A program made the translations under genes and the position numbers. The notes under the pieces are model-generated. The model had not been told where the DNA came from. It did no database searches and was given only the letters and a program-made list of their open reading frames with translations. This document shows, piece by piece, positions 10,998-20,295 of a stretch of DNA of 64,000 nt. This DNA comes from Chryseobacterium balustinum. Lineage in GTDB: Bacteria; Bacteroidota; Bacteroidia; Flavobacteriales; Weeksellaceae. Location of the stretch: assembly GCF_900168205.1 (NCBI RefSeq), contig NZ_FUZE01000003.1, positions 124,001 to 188,000 of the forward strand, given 5' to 3'. How positions within the stretch are numbered: the first letter of the stretch is position 1; each line of letters starts with the position of its first letter.

Positions 10998-11648
10998 ATG
11001 ACAGTAATACTTTCACAACAATTTTCTTTAGTAAATTCATGGATTAACGAACTTCGAAACGTAGAAATTCAGCATGACCGAATGAGATTCCGTAGAAATA
11101 TGGAAAGAATCGGAGAGATCGCGGCATTCGAAATCAGTAAAAGTTTGCAGCAGGAAGAAATTGAAATTCAAACTCCTTTAGATACAATTAAAGTTAAAGA
11201 AATTGCTGTTCAGCCGGTAATTACCACAATCTTAAGAGCGGGAGTTCCTTTGTTTGAGGGAATTTTAAATTATTTAGATAGAGCAGATTGCGGTTTTGTA
11301 GCAGCGTATAGAAAGCACGACGCCAATGATTATTTCTCAATAAAACAAGATTATCTTACGTGCCCCAATATTGACGGAAGACCCTTGATTGTTGCAGATC
11401 CTATGTTGGCAACCGGAGCTTCTTTAATTGAAGCAATCAAAGATTTGTTAACAAACGGAACACCAACTCAACTTCATATTGTAGCAGCAATTGCTTCAAG
11501 GCAAGGGGTAGAAACCATCGAAAAAGCTTATCCCGATGCGAAAATTTGGGTAGGAGCAATTGATGAAAACTTGACGACAAAAGGATATATTACACCAGGT
11601 TTAGGTGATGCCGGAGATTTAAGCTACGGAGAAAAACTTCAGAGATAA
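10998..11648 (+). CDS. upp: Uracil phosphoribosyltransferase
   Basis: 216 residues. This cytoplasmic salvage enzyme makes UMP from uracil and PRPP. The PRPP-binding motif ADPMLATGAS lies near 133-142, and the C-terminus has the family's YITPGLGDAGD uracil-binding segment. Length and order match the Upp family. It is a single-gene unit with a box upstream and a hairpin terminator 29 bases after the stop. Confidence 0.96.
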   Translation: MTVILSQQFSLVNSWINELRNVEIQHDRMRFRRNMERIGEIAAFEISKSLQQEEIEIQTPLDTIKVKEIAVQPVITTILRAGVPLFEGILNYLDRADCGFVAAYRKHDANDYFSIKQDYLTCPNIDGRPLIVADPMLATGASLIEAIKDLLTNGTPTQLHIVAAIASRQGVETIEKAYPDAKIWVGAIDENLTTKGYITPGLGDAGDLSYGEKLQR

Positions 11649-11676
11649 ATTTTTTGCGAAGAACGATATTTATTTA

Positions 11677-11705
11677 AACCTTAGATTTTGTCTAAGGTTT
11701 TTTTA
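11677..11705 (+). terminator. upp terminator
   Basis: A 9-bp perfect stem (11677-11685 with 11691-11699) with a five-base loop and a T run. Confidence 0.85.
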
Positions 11706-11859
11706 ATGATAATTTTTCTTAAATATATGTTTATTTTAGTATTAATTTTATATTGTTTTTGGTTTTATATTGAATTTTTCATACATTTAATTAATTATTA
11801 TTGAGTGTTAAAATTTAATGATAATTGAAAAAAAAACTAATAACCGAAAAACAAAATCA

Positions 11860-13323
11860 ATGAAAACATTCATTCTAAGCCTTACTTTAGGCTCGCTTGT
11901 GCTATGGTCTTGTAGCGAAGAGAAAAAGAATTCCAAATCAGATTTACCGCCGGATGAACTGGTGAGAAAAGAAGCTTTTAAAGATCATTCCGATTCAATA
12001 CCGAAAGACAGAACAGAATTTTTTAAATTAAATGCAGATTATCCTCGAATACAACCCGGTGTAGGATTTAAACTTATTAATGATTTTAATGAAAAAATCA
12101 CAGTACAAAATGCAGAAAAGTATGTTTCTGGACTAAAAGATTATGCATCACCATTAATTACCAAAATGATTAATGAGAAAGATAAATTCAGTGCAAAAGA
12201 TGTCGGCTGGTTTCACGAACCTTGGATGGGAAGTAAAAGAGATCCTATCATGGGAACCTATCCCGGAAATCCTAATTCTGCAGGAACTTTTAAAGGCATA
12301 AACAAAAACCAGGAAGGTTTTGTATTGGTATTGTACGATCCATTGGCGGCATTTACGATCGGTGAAGTTTTTGATAAGAACGGAAATGTTCCTTTAGAAA
12401 TAGATTCGGCTTATTTTAAAAGCTCAAAACCTATTAATAGTTTTATCAGCGTTGATCTGAATAAAGATAAAGGCCAATTCAAAGAAGGTTCGGTAATCGT
12501 GAAGTTTGCTTTTTCAGAGTTGAATGGTGATCAATGGCCAGATATGAAAGATGCTCCTCTTTTTACCATTTATAACCAATTGGATGCTAAATCTAAGGAT
12601 AGCTATAGAAACAGATATGATTATAAAAAGGTAAGCTTGTTTCAGATAGATGTAGTAGTTAAAGATTCTAAAGCTGCTCCGGAAACAGGTTGGGTTTTTA
12701 CAACTTTTGTGTATGACAAAAATATTAAATCCAATAATATCTTAGATAAATTTGTTCCGCTTGGTGCAATGTGGGGAATGGATCCTGAGGTTGATAGCGA
12801 TTTTGCAACAGTAGAAGTGCAAAACCAAAAATTAACGCAAACATGGATTAATGATAATGCTCCTTACTATAGTAGAGAAACTCTAGGATGGGGAGGTAGA
12901 TTAAGCGGTCCGAATGACGGAGCTGTAGCGCTGCAGGGAGTAGTGGATGTTACCAGCAAAGGTGTAACGAAAACAGATACAATTGCCAGATTGCCAATGA
13001 CCTCTTGTATGAGCTGTCATTCACCTTCGCAGCAACAAATCTCTTCATTTCTTTTGCCGTCATCAAATCAGGGAGCCACTTTCTTTAACTACAACACTCC
13101 CGAATTTCTACGTTATAACAGAAATTTAAAAGGGGAAAGTTTTGATCCTGGTCAGTTCTCATTTGATTATAATATGGCGATGAATTTTAAATCGATGAAT
13201 GCATATCTTGCCTTTCTGAATAAATATTATAAGTCTAAAAATAGTGGAATGATGAAGTCGAGTAGAGGATCTGAAGAATATGAAGATAGTTTCGAAGAAT
13301 TTAGAAGAAAAAAAATAGATTAA
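11860..13323 (+). CDS. Lipoprotein with one c-type haem motif, function unknown
   Basis: 487 residues from the ATG at 11860. An in-frame ATG at 11818 would put a charged stretch before the signal peptide and is unlikely. The N-terminus is a lipoprotein signal ending at Cys18 (LVLWSC), so the protein should be membrane-anchored. Near the C-terminus lies TSCMSCHSPS, a CxxCH haem c site (Cys383, Cys386, His387), so covalent haem is likely. I do not recognise the large middle region. It is a single gene between the upp terminator and the comF convergence, and a periplasmic electron-transfer or oxidoreductase role is only a guess. Confidence 0.8.
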   Translation: MKTFILSLTLGSLVLWSCSEEKKNSKSDLPPDELVRKEAFKDHSDSIPKDRTEFFKLNADYPRIQPGVGFKLINDFNEKITVQNAEKYVSGLKDYASPLITKMINEKDKFSAKDVGWFHEPWMGSKRDPIMGTYPGNPNSAGTFKGINKNQEGFVLVLYDPLAAFTIGEVFDKNGNVPLEIDSAYFKSSKPINSFISVDLNKDKGQFKEGSVIVKFAFSELNGDQWPDMKDAPLFTIYNQLDAKSKDSYRNRYDYKKVSLFQIDVVVKDSKAAPETGWVFTTFVYDKNIKSNNILDKFVPLGAMWGMDPEVDSDFATVEVQNQKLTQTWINDNAPYYSRETLGWGGRLSGPNDGAVALQGVVDVTSKGVTKTDTIARLPMTSCMSCHSPSQQQISSFLLPSSNQGATFFNYNTPEFLRYNRNLKGESFDPGQFSFDYNMAMNFKSMNAYLAFLNKYYKSKNSGMMKSSRGSEEYEDSFEEFRRKKID

Positions 13324-13334
13324 TAAAAATTTTT

Positions 13335-13366
13335 AAAGCCTCAATTGTAAAGATTGGGGCTTTTTT
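13335..13366. terminator. Bidirectional terminator between the lipoprotein gene and comF
   Basis: An 11-bp stem (13335-13345 with 13353-13363, one wobble) has a T run on the plus side and an A-rich stretch before it. Confidence 0.8.
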
Positions 13367-13375
13367 AATGAAAAA

Positions 13376-14029
13376 CTATTCATCCATTGCCATTACCAAA
13401 ACACTCACTTTGTTGTCTCCTGTTTTCAAAATTTCCCAGGCAATTGAAGCGATTGTATTTCCGGTGGTAAAAACATCATCAACCAAAAGGATATGTTTTC
13501 CTGAAATATTTTTAGCGATTGAAAAAGTATTCTGACTTTCTAGACGATGCTTCTTATCTTTCAAAGCCTGTGCTTTCGAGTAATTGTTTCTTTTAATTAA
13601 ATCATGGCTGAAAGGAATCTCATAAAACCTCGATAATGTTTCTGTAAACAAATGCAGTTGATTATAACCTCTTTCCTTTAGTTTCTTCGGATGCAATGGG
13701 ACAGAAACCAACATGTCAGGTTTTTGATTTTTAAAATCTAAACGATCTGTCGTCCATTCAGCTAAAATCTTTCCGGCTTTTTCTCGACTTTTATATTTTA
13801 ATTCGTGAATGATTTTCCGGCTTAAATTTTCCTTTTCAAACTGCATTAATGCAAAAGCGTTTTCTATAGGAAAAAGAAGTTTACATTTCTCCAGAATATA
13901 ATTATCCTCAAAAAAATTGAAATGCGTAAAGTGAATTTGCTCAAAACAGACATTGCAAACGAGTAAATTGCCGTCAATAATCCGGTTGCAGTGAATGCAA
14001 CGATTGGGAAAGAAAATATCTAAAATCAT
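13376..14029 (-). CDS. ComF family phosphoribosyltransferase-like protein
   Basis: 217 residues. The N-terminus is a four-cysteine zinc ribbon (CIHC and CNVC about residues 12-30), followed by a type I phosphoribosyltransferase fold with the PRPP motif ILLVDDVFTTGNT near 180. This matches the ComF/GntX family. ComF takes part in DNA uptake in naturally competent bacteria, but in Bacteroidota its role is mostly untested. It is monocistronic and convergent with the lipoprotein gene. Confidence 0.92.
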   Translation of the reverse strand: MILDIFFPNRCIHCNRIIDGNLLVCNVCFEQIHFTHFNFFEDNYILEKCKLLFPIENAFALMQFEKENLSRKIIHELKYKSREKAGKILAEWTTDRLDFKNQKPDMLVSVPLHPKKLKERGYNQLHLFTETLSRFYEIPFSHDLIKRNNYSKAQALKDKKHRLESQNTFSIAKNISGKHILLVDDVFTTGNTIASIAWEILKTGDNKVSVLVMAMDE

Positions 14030-14150
14030 TTGTGTGTTTATTGTAACTAAGATAGTGAAAATGGATGAAAGAAGAAAAGTTTTTTATTAGAAGATGGAGG
14101 CATGAAGTCTGAAGTTTTAAAACATTGCAGTATAATTTTTTTTACTGCTT

Positions 14151-14230
14151 TCATTAGCTGAGTGGAACGCCCTTGCGAACAAAAATAAACAAAATATTAT
14201 CCAAAAATCCTTGCGATCTCCGCGTTAAAA
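14151..14230 (+). repeat. Dispersed intergenic repeat, copy B (degenerate)
   Basis: Motifs TAGCTGAGTGGAACGCCCTTGCGAAC and CCTTGCGATCTCCGCGTTAAAA (each given here as the positional order) match copies A, C and D with several changes. It lies between comF and the RamB-like regulator gene, both transcribed on the minus strand. Confidence 0.65.
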
Positions 14231-14280
14231 GAATATTCTAAATACATTAAACTTCCACCCTCCAGCTTCCAACTCCCAAC

Positions 14281-15753
14281 CTAAAAATCCTTCCGAATCT
14301 TCTCAATCGCATTCTTCATACTCGAATTAAAATATTCCTTTTCCAATCGGGTTGGAGGCGATTGTCTTACTTCGCAATCTGCAATGCTGCACGATTCACA
14401 AGTCACGCCAACATTGATAGTTTTTAAAGTTTCAGATTTAATAAAATTAATTTTTTTAATGGTCTGTGAATTCAATAAAATTCCCAAACAATAACTTCTG
14501 TTGCTTCCATCAGAAAACGGATTTTTTTGTGAAGTTGAAATCACGAGATAATTTACGCCTTGATCTTTATAATGTGAAATTTGTGCATCCGTCAAAGTTT
14601 CATTTTCCGTTAATTCATGCAGATTTTTAATCGCAATCCATCTTCTGCAGTAATGTTCATTCGTGGCGTTGGCGTGTGGAGCTTGTTGGTGATTCAGATG
14701 TAATTCCTTTAAGATCTGAATTTTATCTGAATTTTTCTTTTTAACCAAACATAAATAAAACAGATCCTTAATTCCTAATTCTGAAGATAGAATATTGGTC
14801 AAACGATAATAAAACGTTTCAGGTGAGTGGGTGAATTTTTTAATTAAATCTTCAAAATGGGTCGGTTTCCAATCGTTTTGCAAGAAAAATTCAGAAGTTT
14901 CTTCAATTGTTTTTTGTTTTGAAATCAATAAAGCTCCTGCGAAATAGGACGCATAAAAATTATTGAGAATTTCTTCAAAACTTCCAAAATCCAGCCATGA
15001 ATAGGTATTCGGACGATTTTTCAATTCCAAAACATTGAAACCTATTTCTTTAGCAAAAATAAAAGTCTTCTGATCCTGCTCTAATTTTTTATTTAAAAGC
15101 AATAGTTTTTTCTCAGGAATAAATAACGAACGTAGATGATCCAAAGTTCCATACTGCTCAAAATCTTCTGATTGAATCCTGTAATTGAATCTTTCAGTCA
15201 GTATTTTTTCTAAAATATCGGTCTGTAAATTTTTGTTGATCTTCAATTGATTTTCCTGCGCAAACTGCAAAACTTTATCCTCAATTTCTGGGAAATAATT
15301 ATCGTTTAATTCCTGAAACGAACGCAAAACGGCAAAGTAAAACCGCTCTTTTCCTAAATTATAGTTCTGTGAAATTTCTATCAAAGCATTAATGAAAGCG
15401 GTCACTTTTTTAGGTGCGTCGCTGATAATACTGATGAGGTTATTTTTATTGATTCCGAAAAGATCCAAAGGAATTTCTTTAAAAAAATCAGATTGTAAAA
15501 TCTCATTAAATGGAGCTAAGCTTTTATCAAGTTTTGTAGAGACCAAATCATCAAAAGTACAGTTCAGAGATTCTGAAAGTTGGATGATTTTATCATGTTT
15601 TGGATATTTTTTACCGTTTTCAATTTCATTGAGATAAGATTTTGATAATCCTGTTTTTATAGCAAGATCCTGTAAAGACCAATTTTTCTTTTGTCTCTGC
15701 TGTTTTAGTTTTAGTCCGAAAACTGTTTTGATAAAGGCACTGTCAGAATTCAT
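14281..15753 (-). CDS. RamB-like XRE-family regulator of the glyoxylate shunt
   Basis: 490 residues. Residues about 12-68 form an XRE helix-turn-helix (LKQQRQKKNWSLQDLAIK, TGLSKSYLNEIENG). The middle resembles the ImmA/IrrE-like domain of this regulator class but has no HExxH zinc motif. The C-terminus has a cysteine cluster, TCESCSIADCEVR (Cys452, 455, 460), typical of short-chain fatty acyl regulators such as RamB, and may bind a metal or sense redox state. It is divergent from aceB. The two 14-base dyads in the shared promoter region are the likely operators. A TATATTTG box lies four bases before the ATG. Control of acetate or fatty-acid use is the likely role. Confidence 0.85.
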   Translation of the reverse strand: MNSDSAFIKTVFGLKLKQQRQKKNWSLQDLAIKTGLSKSYLNEIENGKKYPKHDKIIQLSESLNCTFDDLVSTKLDKSLAPFNEILQSDFFKEIPLDLFGINKNNLISIISDAPKKVTAFINALIEISQNYNLGKERFYFAVLRSFQELNDNYFPEIEDKVLQFAQENQLKINKNLQTDILEKILTERFNYRIQSEDFEQYGTLDHLRSLFIPEKKLLLLNKKLEQDQKTFIFAKEIGFNVLELKNRPNTYSWLDFGSFEEILNNFYASYFAGALLISKQKTIEETSEFFLQNDWKPTHFEDLIKKFTHSPETFYYRLTNILSSELGIKDLFYLCLVKKKNSDKIQILKELHLNHQQAPHANATNEHYCRRWIAIKNLHELTENETLTDAQISHYKDQGVNYLVISTSQKNPFSDGSNRSYCLGILLNSQTIKKINFIKSETLKTINVGVTCESCSIADCEVRQSPPTRLEKEYFNSSMKNAIEKIRKDF

Positions 15754-15757
15754 GATT

Positions 15758-15765
15758 CAAATATA
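15758..15765 (-). promoter_or_regulatory. -7 element TATATTTG of the RamB-like gene
   Basis: An exact TAnnTTTG box on the minus strand, four bases before the ATG, so the mRNA is predicted to be leaderless. Confidence 0.55.
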
Positions 15766-15774
15766 ATATTTAGA

Positions 15775-15788
15775 AGCGATTTTTCGCA
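15775..15788. promoter_or_regulatory. Operator-like dyad AGCGA-N4-TCGCA
   Basis: GCGA and TCGC are spaced by TTTT, matching the stronger dyad at 15811-15824 in both arms. It lies just upstream of the regulator's own -7 box, where a bound protein could autoregulate. Confidence 0.5.
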
Positions 15789-15810
15789 TAATAATTTTTA
15801 AAATAAATTT

Positions 15811-15824
15811 AGCGAACGTTCGCT
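15811..15824. promoter_or_regulatory. Perfect 14-base operator palindrome AGCGAACGTTCGCT
   Basis: A perfect GC-rich palindrome in an otherwise AT-rich divergent promoter. It falls at the -33 region of the predicted aceB promoter and 36 bases (centre to centre) from the second dyad. It is the probable binding site of the RamB-like regulator. Confidence 0.7.
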
Positions 15825-15843
15825 GTATGTGAAAATTTTTATT

Positions 15844-15851
15844 TAGGTTTG
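15844..15851 (+). promoter_or_regulatory. -7 element TAGGTTTG of aceB
   Basis: An exact TAnnTTTG box 28 bases before the aceB ATG. A TTG at the normal upstream position is missing and the operator palindrome sits there instead, which suggests regulated or activator-dependent initiation. Confidence 0.55.
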
Positions 15852-15879
15852 TAATGTCGAATCACAAAATCAAGACGTT

Positions 15880-17454
15880 ATGGAAACTAAAACACAATTA
15901 AATATAAATACTCAACCTCAGTTTGAGGAATTATTCTCCAATAATCTGATCGATTTTTTGGTGGAACTTCATCAAAATTTTAATGCTAAAAGATTAGAAC
16001 TTTTAGAAGAAAGAAAAAAAACTCAGCAGGAATTTGATAAAGGAATTTTTCCGAAATTTTTATCTGAAACTGAAGAAATAAGGAATGGAAATTGGATTTG
16101 CGCATCGCTTCCTGAAGATTTGCTTGACAGAAGAGTTGAAATTACCGGACCGGTTGATCGAAAAATGATTATCAATGCTCTGAATTCTGGAGCTTCAACG
16201 TTTATGGCAGATTTTGAAGACAGCAATTCGCCAACCTGGAAAAATTGTATGGAAGGACAAATCAATCTTTCGGATGCAATTAACCGAAGAATTGATTTTA
16301 AAAATGAACAGGGAAAATCTTATCAGTTGAATGAGAAAACGGCTGTTTTGCTGGTTCGTCCAAGAGGTTTGCATTTAAATGAAAAACATGTTGAAATTAA
16401 TGGTGAGCCAACTTCTGCTTCGCTAATCGATTTTGGAATTTACTTTTTCAGAAATATAAAAAGGTTGCAGGCAAACGGAAGTGGAGCTTATTTTTATCTT
16501 CCAAAACTAGAACATTACAAAGAAGCCCGTTGGTGGAATGATGTTTTTATTTTTTCGCAAAACTATCTTGGAATTTCGCAAGGTTCTATTAAAGCAACAG
16601 TTTTGGTTGAAACAATCACGGCTTCCTTTCAAATCGACGAAATTTTATTTGAATTAAAAGAACACAGTTCCGGTTTGAATTGCGGACGATGGGATTATAT
16701 TTTTTCATTCATTAAAAAATTCAGAAACCTTCCTGAGTTTATCGTTCCAGATCGAGATCAGGTGACAATGACTTCGCCTTTTATGAGCGCATATTCTAAA
16801 AGGGTAATTGAAATATGTCACAAAAGAAATGTTCATGCAATTGGCGGAATGGCGGCACAAATTCCGATTAAAAATGATTATGAAGCGAATAGCCAGGCTT
16901 TTGGAAAAGTAAGAAATGACAAAGAACGAGAAGTGAAAAACGGTCACGACGGGACTTGGGTGGCGCATCCGGCTTTGGTTTCTGTAGCGAAAGATATTTT
17001 TGATCAATTTATGCCAGAAAAAAATCAAATCGATAAAAAGTTTGAGTATCAAATTACTGAAAAAGATTTGCTGGAAATTCCGAAAGGTGAAATCACTGAA
17101 AAAGGGGTAAGAAAAAACATCAATGTCGGAATTCTTTATATCGAATCATGGTTAACGGGAGTTGGAGCAGCGGCCATTTATAATCTGATGGAAGATGCGG
17201 CAACCGCAGAAATTTCAAGAACCCAAATTTGGCAATGGTTAAAAAATGAAGCGGTATTGAATGATGACAGAACATTGACGAGAGAAATGATCCTTCAATG
17301 GGAATCTGAAGAATTAGAACGCATCGAAAAATATGTAGGTGAAGAACGTTTTAAAAACGGAAAATTCAATCTGGTAAAAGAACTTTTCAATGAATTGATT
17401 TTCTGTGAAAACTTCGAAGAGTTTTTAACCTTAAAAGCATATCCGTTCATTTGA
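15880..17454 (+). CDS. aceB: Malate synthase A
   Basis: 524 residues, the normal length of the A-type enzyme. It condenses glyoxylate with acetyl-CoA to malate in the second step of the glyoxylate shunt. Family blocks are visible: FMADFEDSNSPTW (about 108-120), LLVRPRGLHLNEKH with the catalytic-region arginine, and DGTWVAHPALV near 347. It is followed 111 bases later by aceA and is divergent from a RamB-like regulator. A short ORF of 15 codons (15854-15901) begins just after the -7 box and overlaps the aceB start in another frame; whether it is translated is unknown. Confidence 0.97.
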   Translation: METKTQLNINTQPQFEELFSNNLIDFLVELHQNFNAKRLELLEERKKTQQEFDKGIFPKFLSETEEIRNGNWICASLPEDLLDRRVEITGPVDRKMIINALNSGASTFMADFEDSNSPTWKNCMEGQINLSDAINRRIDFKNEQGKSYQLNEKTAVLLVRPRGLHLNEKHVEINGEPTSASLIDFGIYFFRNIKRLQANGSGAYFYLPKLEHYKEARWWNDVFIFSQNYLGISQGSIKATVLVETITASFQIDEILFELKEHSSGLNCGRWDYIFSFIKKFRNLPEFIVPDRDQVTMTSPFMSAYSKRVIEICHKRNVHAIGGMAAQIPIKNDYEANSQAFGKVRNDKEREVKNGHDGTWVAHPALVSVAKDIFDQFMPEKNQIDKKFEYQITEKDLLEIPKGEITEKGVRKNINVGILYIESWLTGVGAAAIYNLMEDAATAEISRTQIWQWLKNEAVLNDDRTLTREMILQWESEELERIEKYVGEERFKNGKFNLVKELFNELIFCENFEEFLTLKAYPFI

Positions 17455-17565
17455 GTGGGAGAGTTTGAGTGTTTTAGTGTCTGGGAGTTATAAGCTGTCA
17501 ACTAAAAACCAACAACCAACAACCATCAACTAACATCAAACAACAATTAACTAAACAAAAATAGT

Positions 17566-18846
17566 ATGAAAACAAAACAAGATCAAATTCAGGAAATAGA
17601 AAAAGACTGGCTGGAAAACCCACGTTGGAAAGGTGTGAAAAGACCCTATACAGCGGAAGATGTTTTAAAGCTTCGTGGTTCTTACAAATTAGATTATACG
17701 ATTGCAACTGAAATGTCAAAGAAATTTTGGAACAAATTAAATTCTCAGGACTTCGTTGCAGGATTGGGTGCGTTGACAGGAAATCAGGCAGTGCAGGAAG
17801 TTGATGCAGGGCTGGAAGCTATTTATCTTTCAGGATGGCAGGTTGCAGCAGACGCCAATTTATCTGGTGAAATGTATCCTGATCAATCATTGTATCCTGC
17901 GAATTCAGTACCTTCTGTTGTGAAGAAAATTAATAATGCTTTGTTGAGAGCAGATCAAATACAATCGGTAAACGGAGGTGGAGAAAAAGAATACTTAGTT
18001 CCCATCATCGCTGATGCAGAAGCTGGTTTTGGAGGAAATCTGAATGCTTATGAATTGATGAAACAAATGATTGAAGCCGGAGCTGCTGCAGTTCATTTTG
18101 AAGATCAGTTATCTTCTGCAAAAAAATGTGGTCATTTAGGAGGGAAAGTTTTGGTGCCGACGCAGGAAGCGATCAATAAACTGATTTCAGCTCGTTTAGC
18201 GGCTGATGTTTTGGGCGTTCCAAGTTTAATTATTGCAAGAACAGATGCTGATGCTGCGGATTTACTTACTTCAGATATTGATGACAGAGATAAAAAATTT
18301 GTAACTGGTGAAAGAACTTCCGAAGGTTTTTATGTAGTGAAAAACGGAGTAGAACAGGGAATCGACAGAGGTTTATCATATGCTCCTTACGCAGATTTAA
18401 TCTGGATGGAAACTTCAAACCCCGATTTGGAGCAGGCTAAAAAGTTTGCTGAAGGAATTCATGCTAAATTTCCGGGAAAAATGTTGGCTTATAATTGTTC
18501 GCCATCGTTCAACTGGGCAGCGAGATTGAGTGTTGAAGAAATGCTGAACTTCAGGGAAGAGTTGGCGAAATTGGGTTACAAATTCCAGTTTATCACATTG
18601 GCTGGTTTTCATGCATTGAATACGGCGATGTTTGAATTGGCTTTAGCCTACAAAGAGAAAGGAATGGCGGGTTATTCTGAATTGCAGGAAAGAGAATTTG
18701 CTTTACAGCAAAAAGGTTTCAGAGCAGTGAAGCACCAGACTTTTGTGGGGACAGGATATTTTGATGAGGTTCAGAATATTGTTACAGGAGGTTCTTCGGC
18801 GACTGTTGCGATGAAAGATTCTACAGAAACGGCACAGTTTCATTAA
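17566..18846 (+). CDS. aceA: Isocitrate lyase
   Basis: 426 residues. It splits isocitrate to glyoxylate and succinate in the first step of the glyoxylate shunt. The active-site signature KKCGH is at 186-190 (Cys188), and the metal-site region [10 protein letters not shown] is near 148-157. Length fits the short bacterial form. The 111-base gap after aceB holds a degenerate CAAC-rich stretch and no terminator hairpin, so cotranscription from the aceB promoter is likely. Confidence 0.98.
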   Translation: MKTKQDQIQEIEKDWLENPRWKGVKRPYTAEDVLKLRGSYKLDYTIATEMSKKFWNKLNSQDFVAGLGALTGNQAVQEVDAGLEAIYLSGWQVAADANLSGEMYPDQSLYPANSVPSVVKKINNALLRADQIQSVNGGGEKEYLVPIIADAEAGFGGNLNAYELMKQMIEAGAAAVHFEDQLSSAKKCGHLGGKVLVPTQEAINKLISARLAADVLGVPSLIIARTDADAADLLTSDIDDRDKKFVTGERTSEGFYVVKNGVEQGIDRGLSYAPYADLIWMETSNPDLEQAKKFAEGIHAKFPGKMLAYNCSPSFNWAARLSVEEMLNFREELAKLGYKFQFITLAGFHALNTAMFELALAYKEKGMAGYSELQEREFALQQKGFRAVKHQTFVGTGYFDEVQNIVTGGSSATVAMKDSTETAQFH

Positions 18847-18884
18847 AAAAATGAATTAAAAATAATTTGTTGGAAAAACGTAAA

Positions 18885-19035
18885 AACGCAAAGCTTAATT
18901 AAATTTATAATGTTTTTTAAGAGGCAAGAAAATCAAAGATTTTCAATATTAAAGTTGTAAATCTTATCGAAGATAAAATCCTTGCGCCTTAAAACTTGTA
19001 ATTTGTAAATCCTATTGCGCCTTTGCGATTGTCCA
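18885..19035. repeat. Intergenic repeat-like region with inverted CGCAAAG motifs
   Basis: The gap between aceA and the thioesterase gene holds ACGCAAAGC near 18885, CCTTGCGCCTTAAAAC near 18980 and GCGCCTTTGCGATT near 19016, resembling pieces of the dispersed repeat in both orientations. A perfect 7-bp hairpin (18928-18934 with 18938-18944) lies inside. No ORF is supported here. Confidence 0.4.
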
Positions 19036-19082
19036 ACAGAAAAAAATATTAAAAAGTTCCATTTTAACTAATTTAATTATTA

Positions 19083-19116
19083 AGAGCCTTCTCAATTTTG
19101 GGAAGGTTCTATTTTT
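19083..19116 (+). terminator. Terminator before the thioesterase gene
   Basis: AGAGCCTTC-type left arm (19083-19091) pairs with GAAGGTTCT (19102-19110) with wobble, followed by ATTTTT. It probably ends aceBA transcripts. Confidence 0.6.
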
Positions 19117-19122
19117 ATGCCT

Positions 19123-19130
19123 TATTTTTG
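19123..19130 (+). promoter_or_regulatory. -7 element TATTTTTG of the thioesterase gene
   Basis: An exact TAnnTTTG box 18 bases before the ATG at 19149. It supports that start over the upstream one at 19098. Confidence 0.5.
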
Positions 19131-19148
19131 AGTAAATATTTGAAGAAG

Positions 19149-19532
19149 ATGAGTTTGATTTTTGAAAAGGAAATAAAAATTACGGAAGAGTATATCGATT
19201 TAAATAATCACGTCAACAACGTGCAATATGTAAAATGGGTAGAAGAAATAGCCGGTGAACATTGGGATTCTGTAAAGGGTAAATTGGGTTTTCCTGATGA
19301 TATCTGGATGCTTCTCGATCATCATATTCAATACAAAAAGCAGGTTTATTTAGGAGATATAATTACTATAAAAACTTATCCTAAATCTCCTGAAGGAATT
19401 CGGCAGCCGAGGAAAGTTGAGTTTTATTGCGATGATACTTTGGTTGTAGATTCTCTTACGCTTTGGGTTTTTATTGATAAAGAAACACGGAAAATTAAAA
19501 GATTAGATGAGAATTGGCTAAGCTTACTTTGA
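19149..19532 (+). CDS. Acyl-CoA thioesterase (hot-dog fold)
   Basis: 127 residues from the ATG at 19149. The longer frame from 19098 starts inside a terminator hairpin and before the promoter box, so it is rejected. The sequence has the 4HBT hot-dog pattern YIDLNNHVNNVQYVKWVEE, with the Asn/His active-site region near the N-terminus, like YbgC and FAT-type thioesterases. These hydrolyse acyl-CoA or acyl-ACP thioesters in the cytoplasm. The substrate length cannot be read from the sequence. It is followed by the YIP1 gene 44 bases later. Confidence 0.85.
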   Translation: MSLIFEKEIKITEEYIDLNNHVNNVQYVKWVEEIAGEHWDSVKGKLGFPDDIWMLLDHHIQYKKQVYLGDIITIKTYPKSPEGIRQPRKVEFYCDDTLVVDSLTLWVFIDKETRKIKRLDENWLSLL

Positions 19533-19576
19533 TTTTTAATAAATATGTTTATTTTCGTCATCCTATAAAAGACTAA

Positions 19577-20251
19577 ATGGAAACAAAAAATACAGAAGAT
19601 CAATTTGAAGAGTTTGAAAAATATGATACGCTTTCTGATCAGGATATTTTTACAAAAATCTGGACAGAGCCAAGAAGGATTTTCAAATTTATAAACGATA
19701 CGCAGTACGAAAAATACCTATACATTCTGATGATTTTTGCAGGTATTGTAAGAGCTTTTGATCGTGCGTCTGCAAAAGATATGGGTGATAATTCTTCTCT
19801 GTTTTCAATTGTTTTTAGTTGTATTATTGGAGGAGGAATGTTGGGGTGGATCTCTTATTATATTTATGCCGCATTATTAAGCTGGAGCGGGAAATGGCTA
19901 AACGGTGCAGGAAATACATCGTCAATTTACCGCATGATGGCTTATGCAATGATTCCTTCAATTATGGGATTGGTGTTTGTGTTTTTTCAGATTGCAGTTT
20001 ACGGTCAGGATTATTTTAAGAGTAATACAGATTATCTTGAATCTAATATTGTAGGAAGCATCCTTTTTTGGATTTCATTGACAATAGAAATTCTTTTATC
20101 GCTTGCGTCCCTTGTTTTTATGGTAATAGGGCTTTCTGAAGTACAGAAATTTTCGATAGGAAAAGCAGTTACCAATCTTATTTTACCAATTGCATTTATT
20201 GTTGTGCCGATTCTTATTATAGTTTTAATAGCATTTCTGGTTAAAGTCTAA
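19577..20251 (+). CDS. YIP1 family membrane protein
   Basis: 224 residues. A polar N-terminal stretch of about 40 residues holds a TKIWTEPRRIFKFI motif typical of bacterial YIP1-domain proteins, followed by about five membrane segments (around 50-65, 75-100, 118-140, 160-180 and 190-222). The bacterial family has no settled function. There is no signal peptide. It is likely in a short unit with the thioesterase upstream; queD follows 44 bases later with its own promoter. Confidence 0.75.
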   Translation: METKNTEDQFEEFEKYDTLSDQDIFTKIWTEPRRIFKFINDTQYEKYLYILMIFAGIVRAFDRASAKDMGDNSSLFSIVFSCIIGGGMLGWISYYIYAALLSWSGKWLNGAGNTSSIYRMMAYAMIPSIMGLVFVFFQIAVYGQDYFKSNTDYLESNIVGSILFWISLTIEILLSLASLVFMVIGLSEVQKFSIGKAVTNLILPIAFIVVPILIIVLIAFLVKV

Positions 20252-20265
20252 GTTAGGATTTTCTT

Positions 20266-20291
20266 TTGCAAAACGAATTTCCCTATCTTTG
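20266..20291 (+). promoter_or_regulatory. queD promoter (TTG, 15 bp, TATCTTTG)
   Basis: TATCTTTG at 20284-20291 lies four bases before the queD ATG, with TTG at 20266-20268. The spacing of 15 is a little short. The mRNA is predicted to be leaderless. Confidence 0.55.
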
Positions 20292-20295
20292 CTCT

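Noticed and set aside
15854..15901. Leader ORF of aceB as a leaderless gene
   Set aside because: Its ATG is only two bases after the -7 box, so transcription would probably begin beyond it.
19098..19148. Longer start of the thioesterase gene
   Set aside because: The start falls inside a terminator hairpin and upstream of the -7 box at 19123; the conserved domain begins at 19149.
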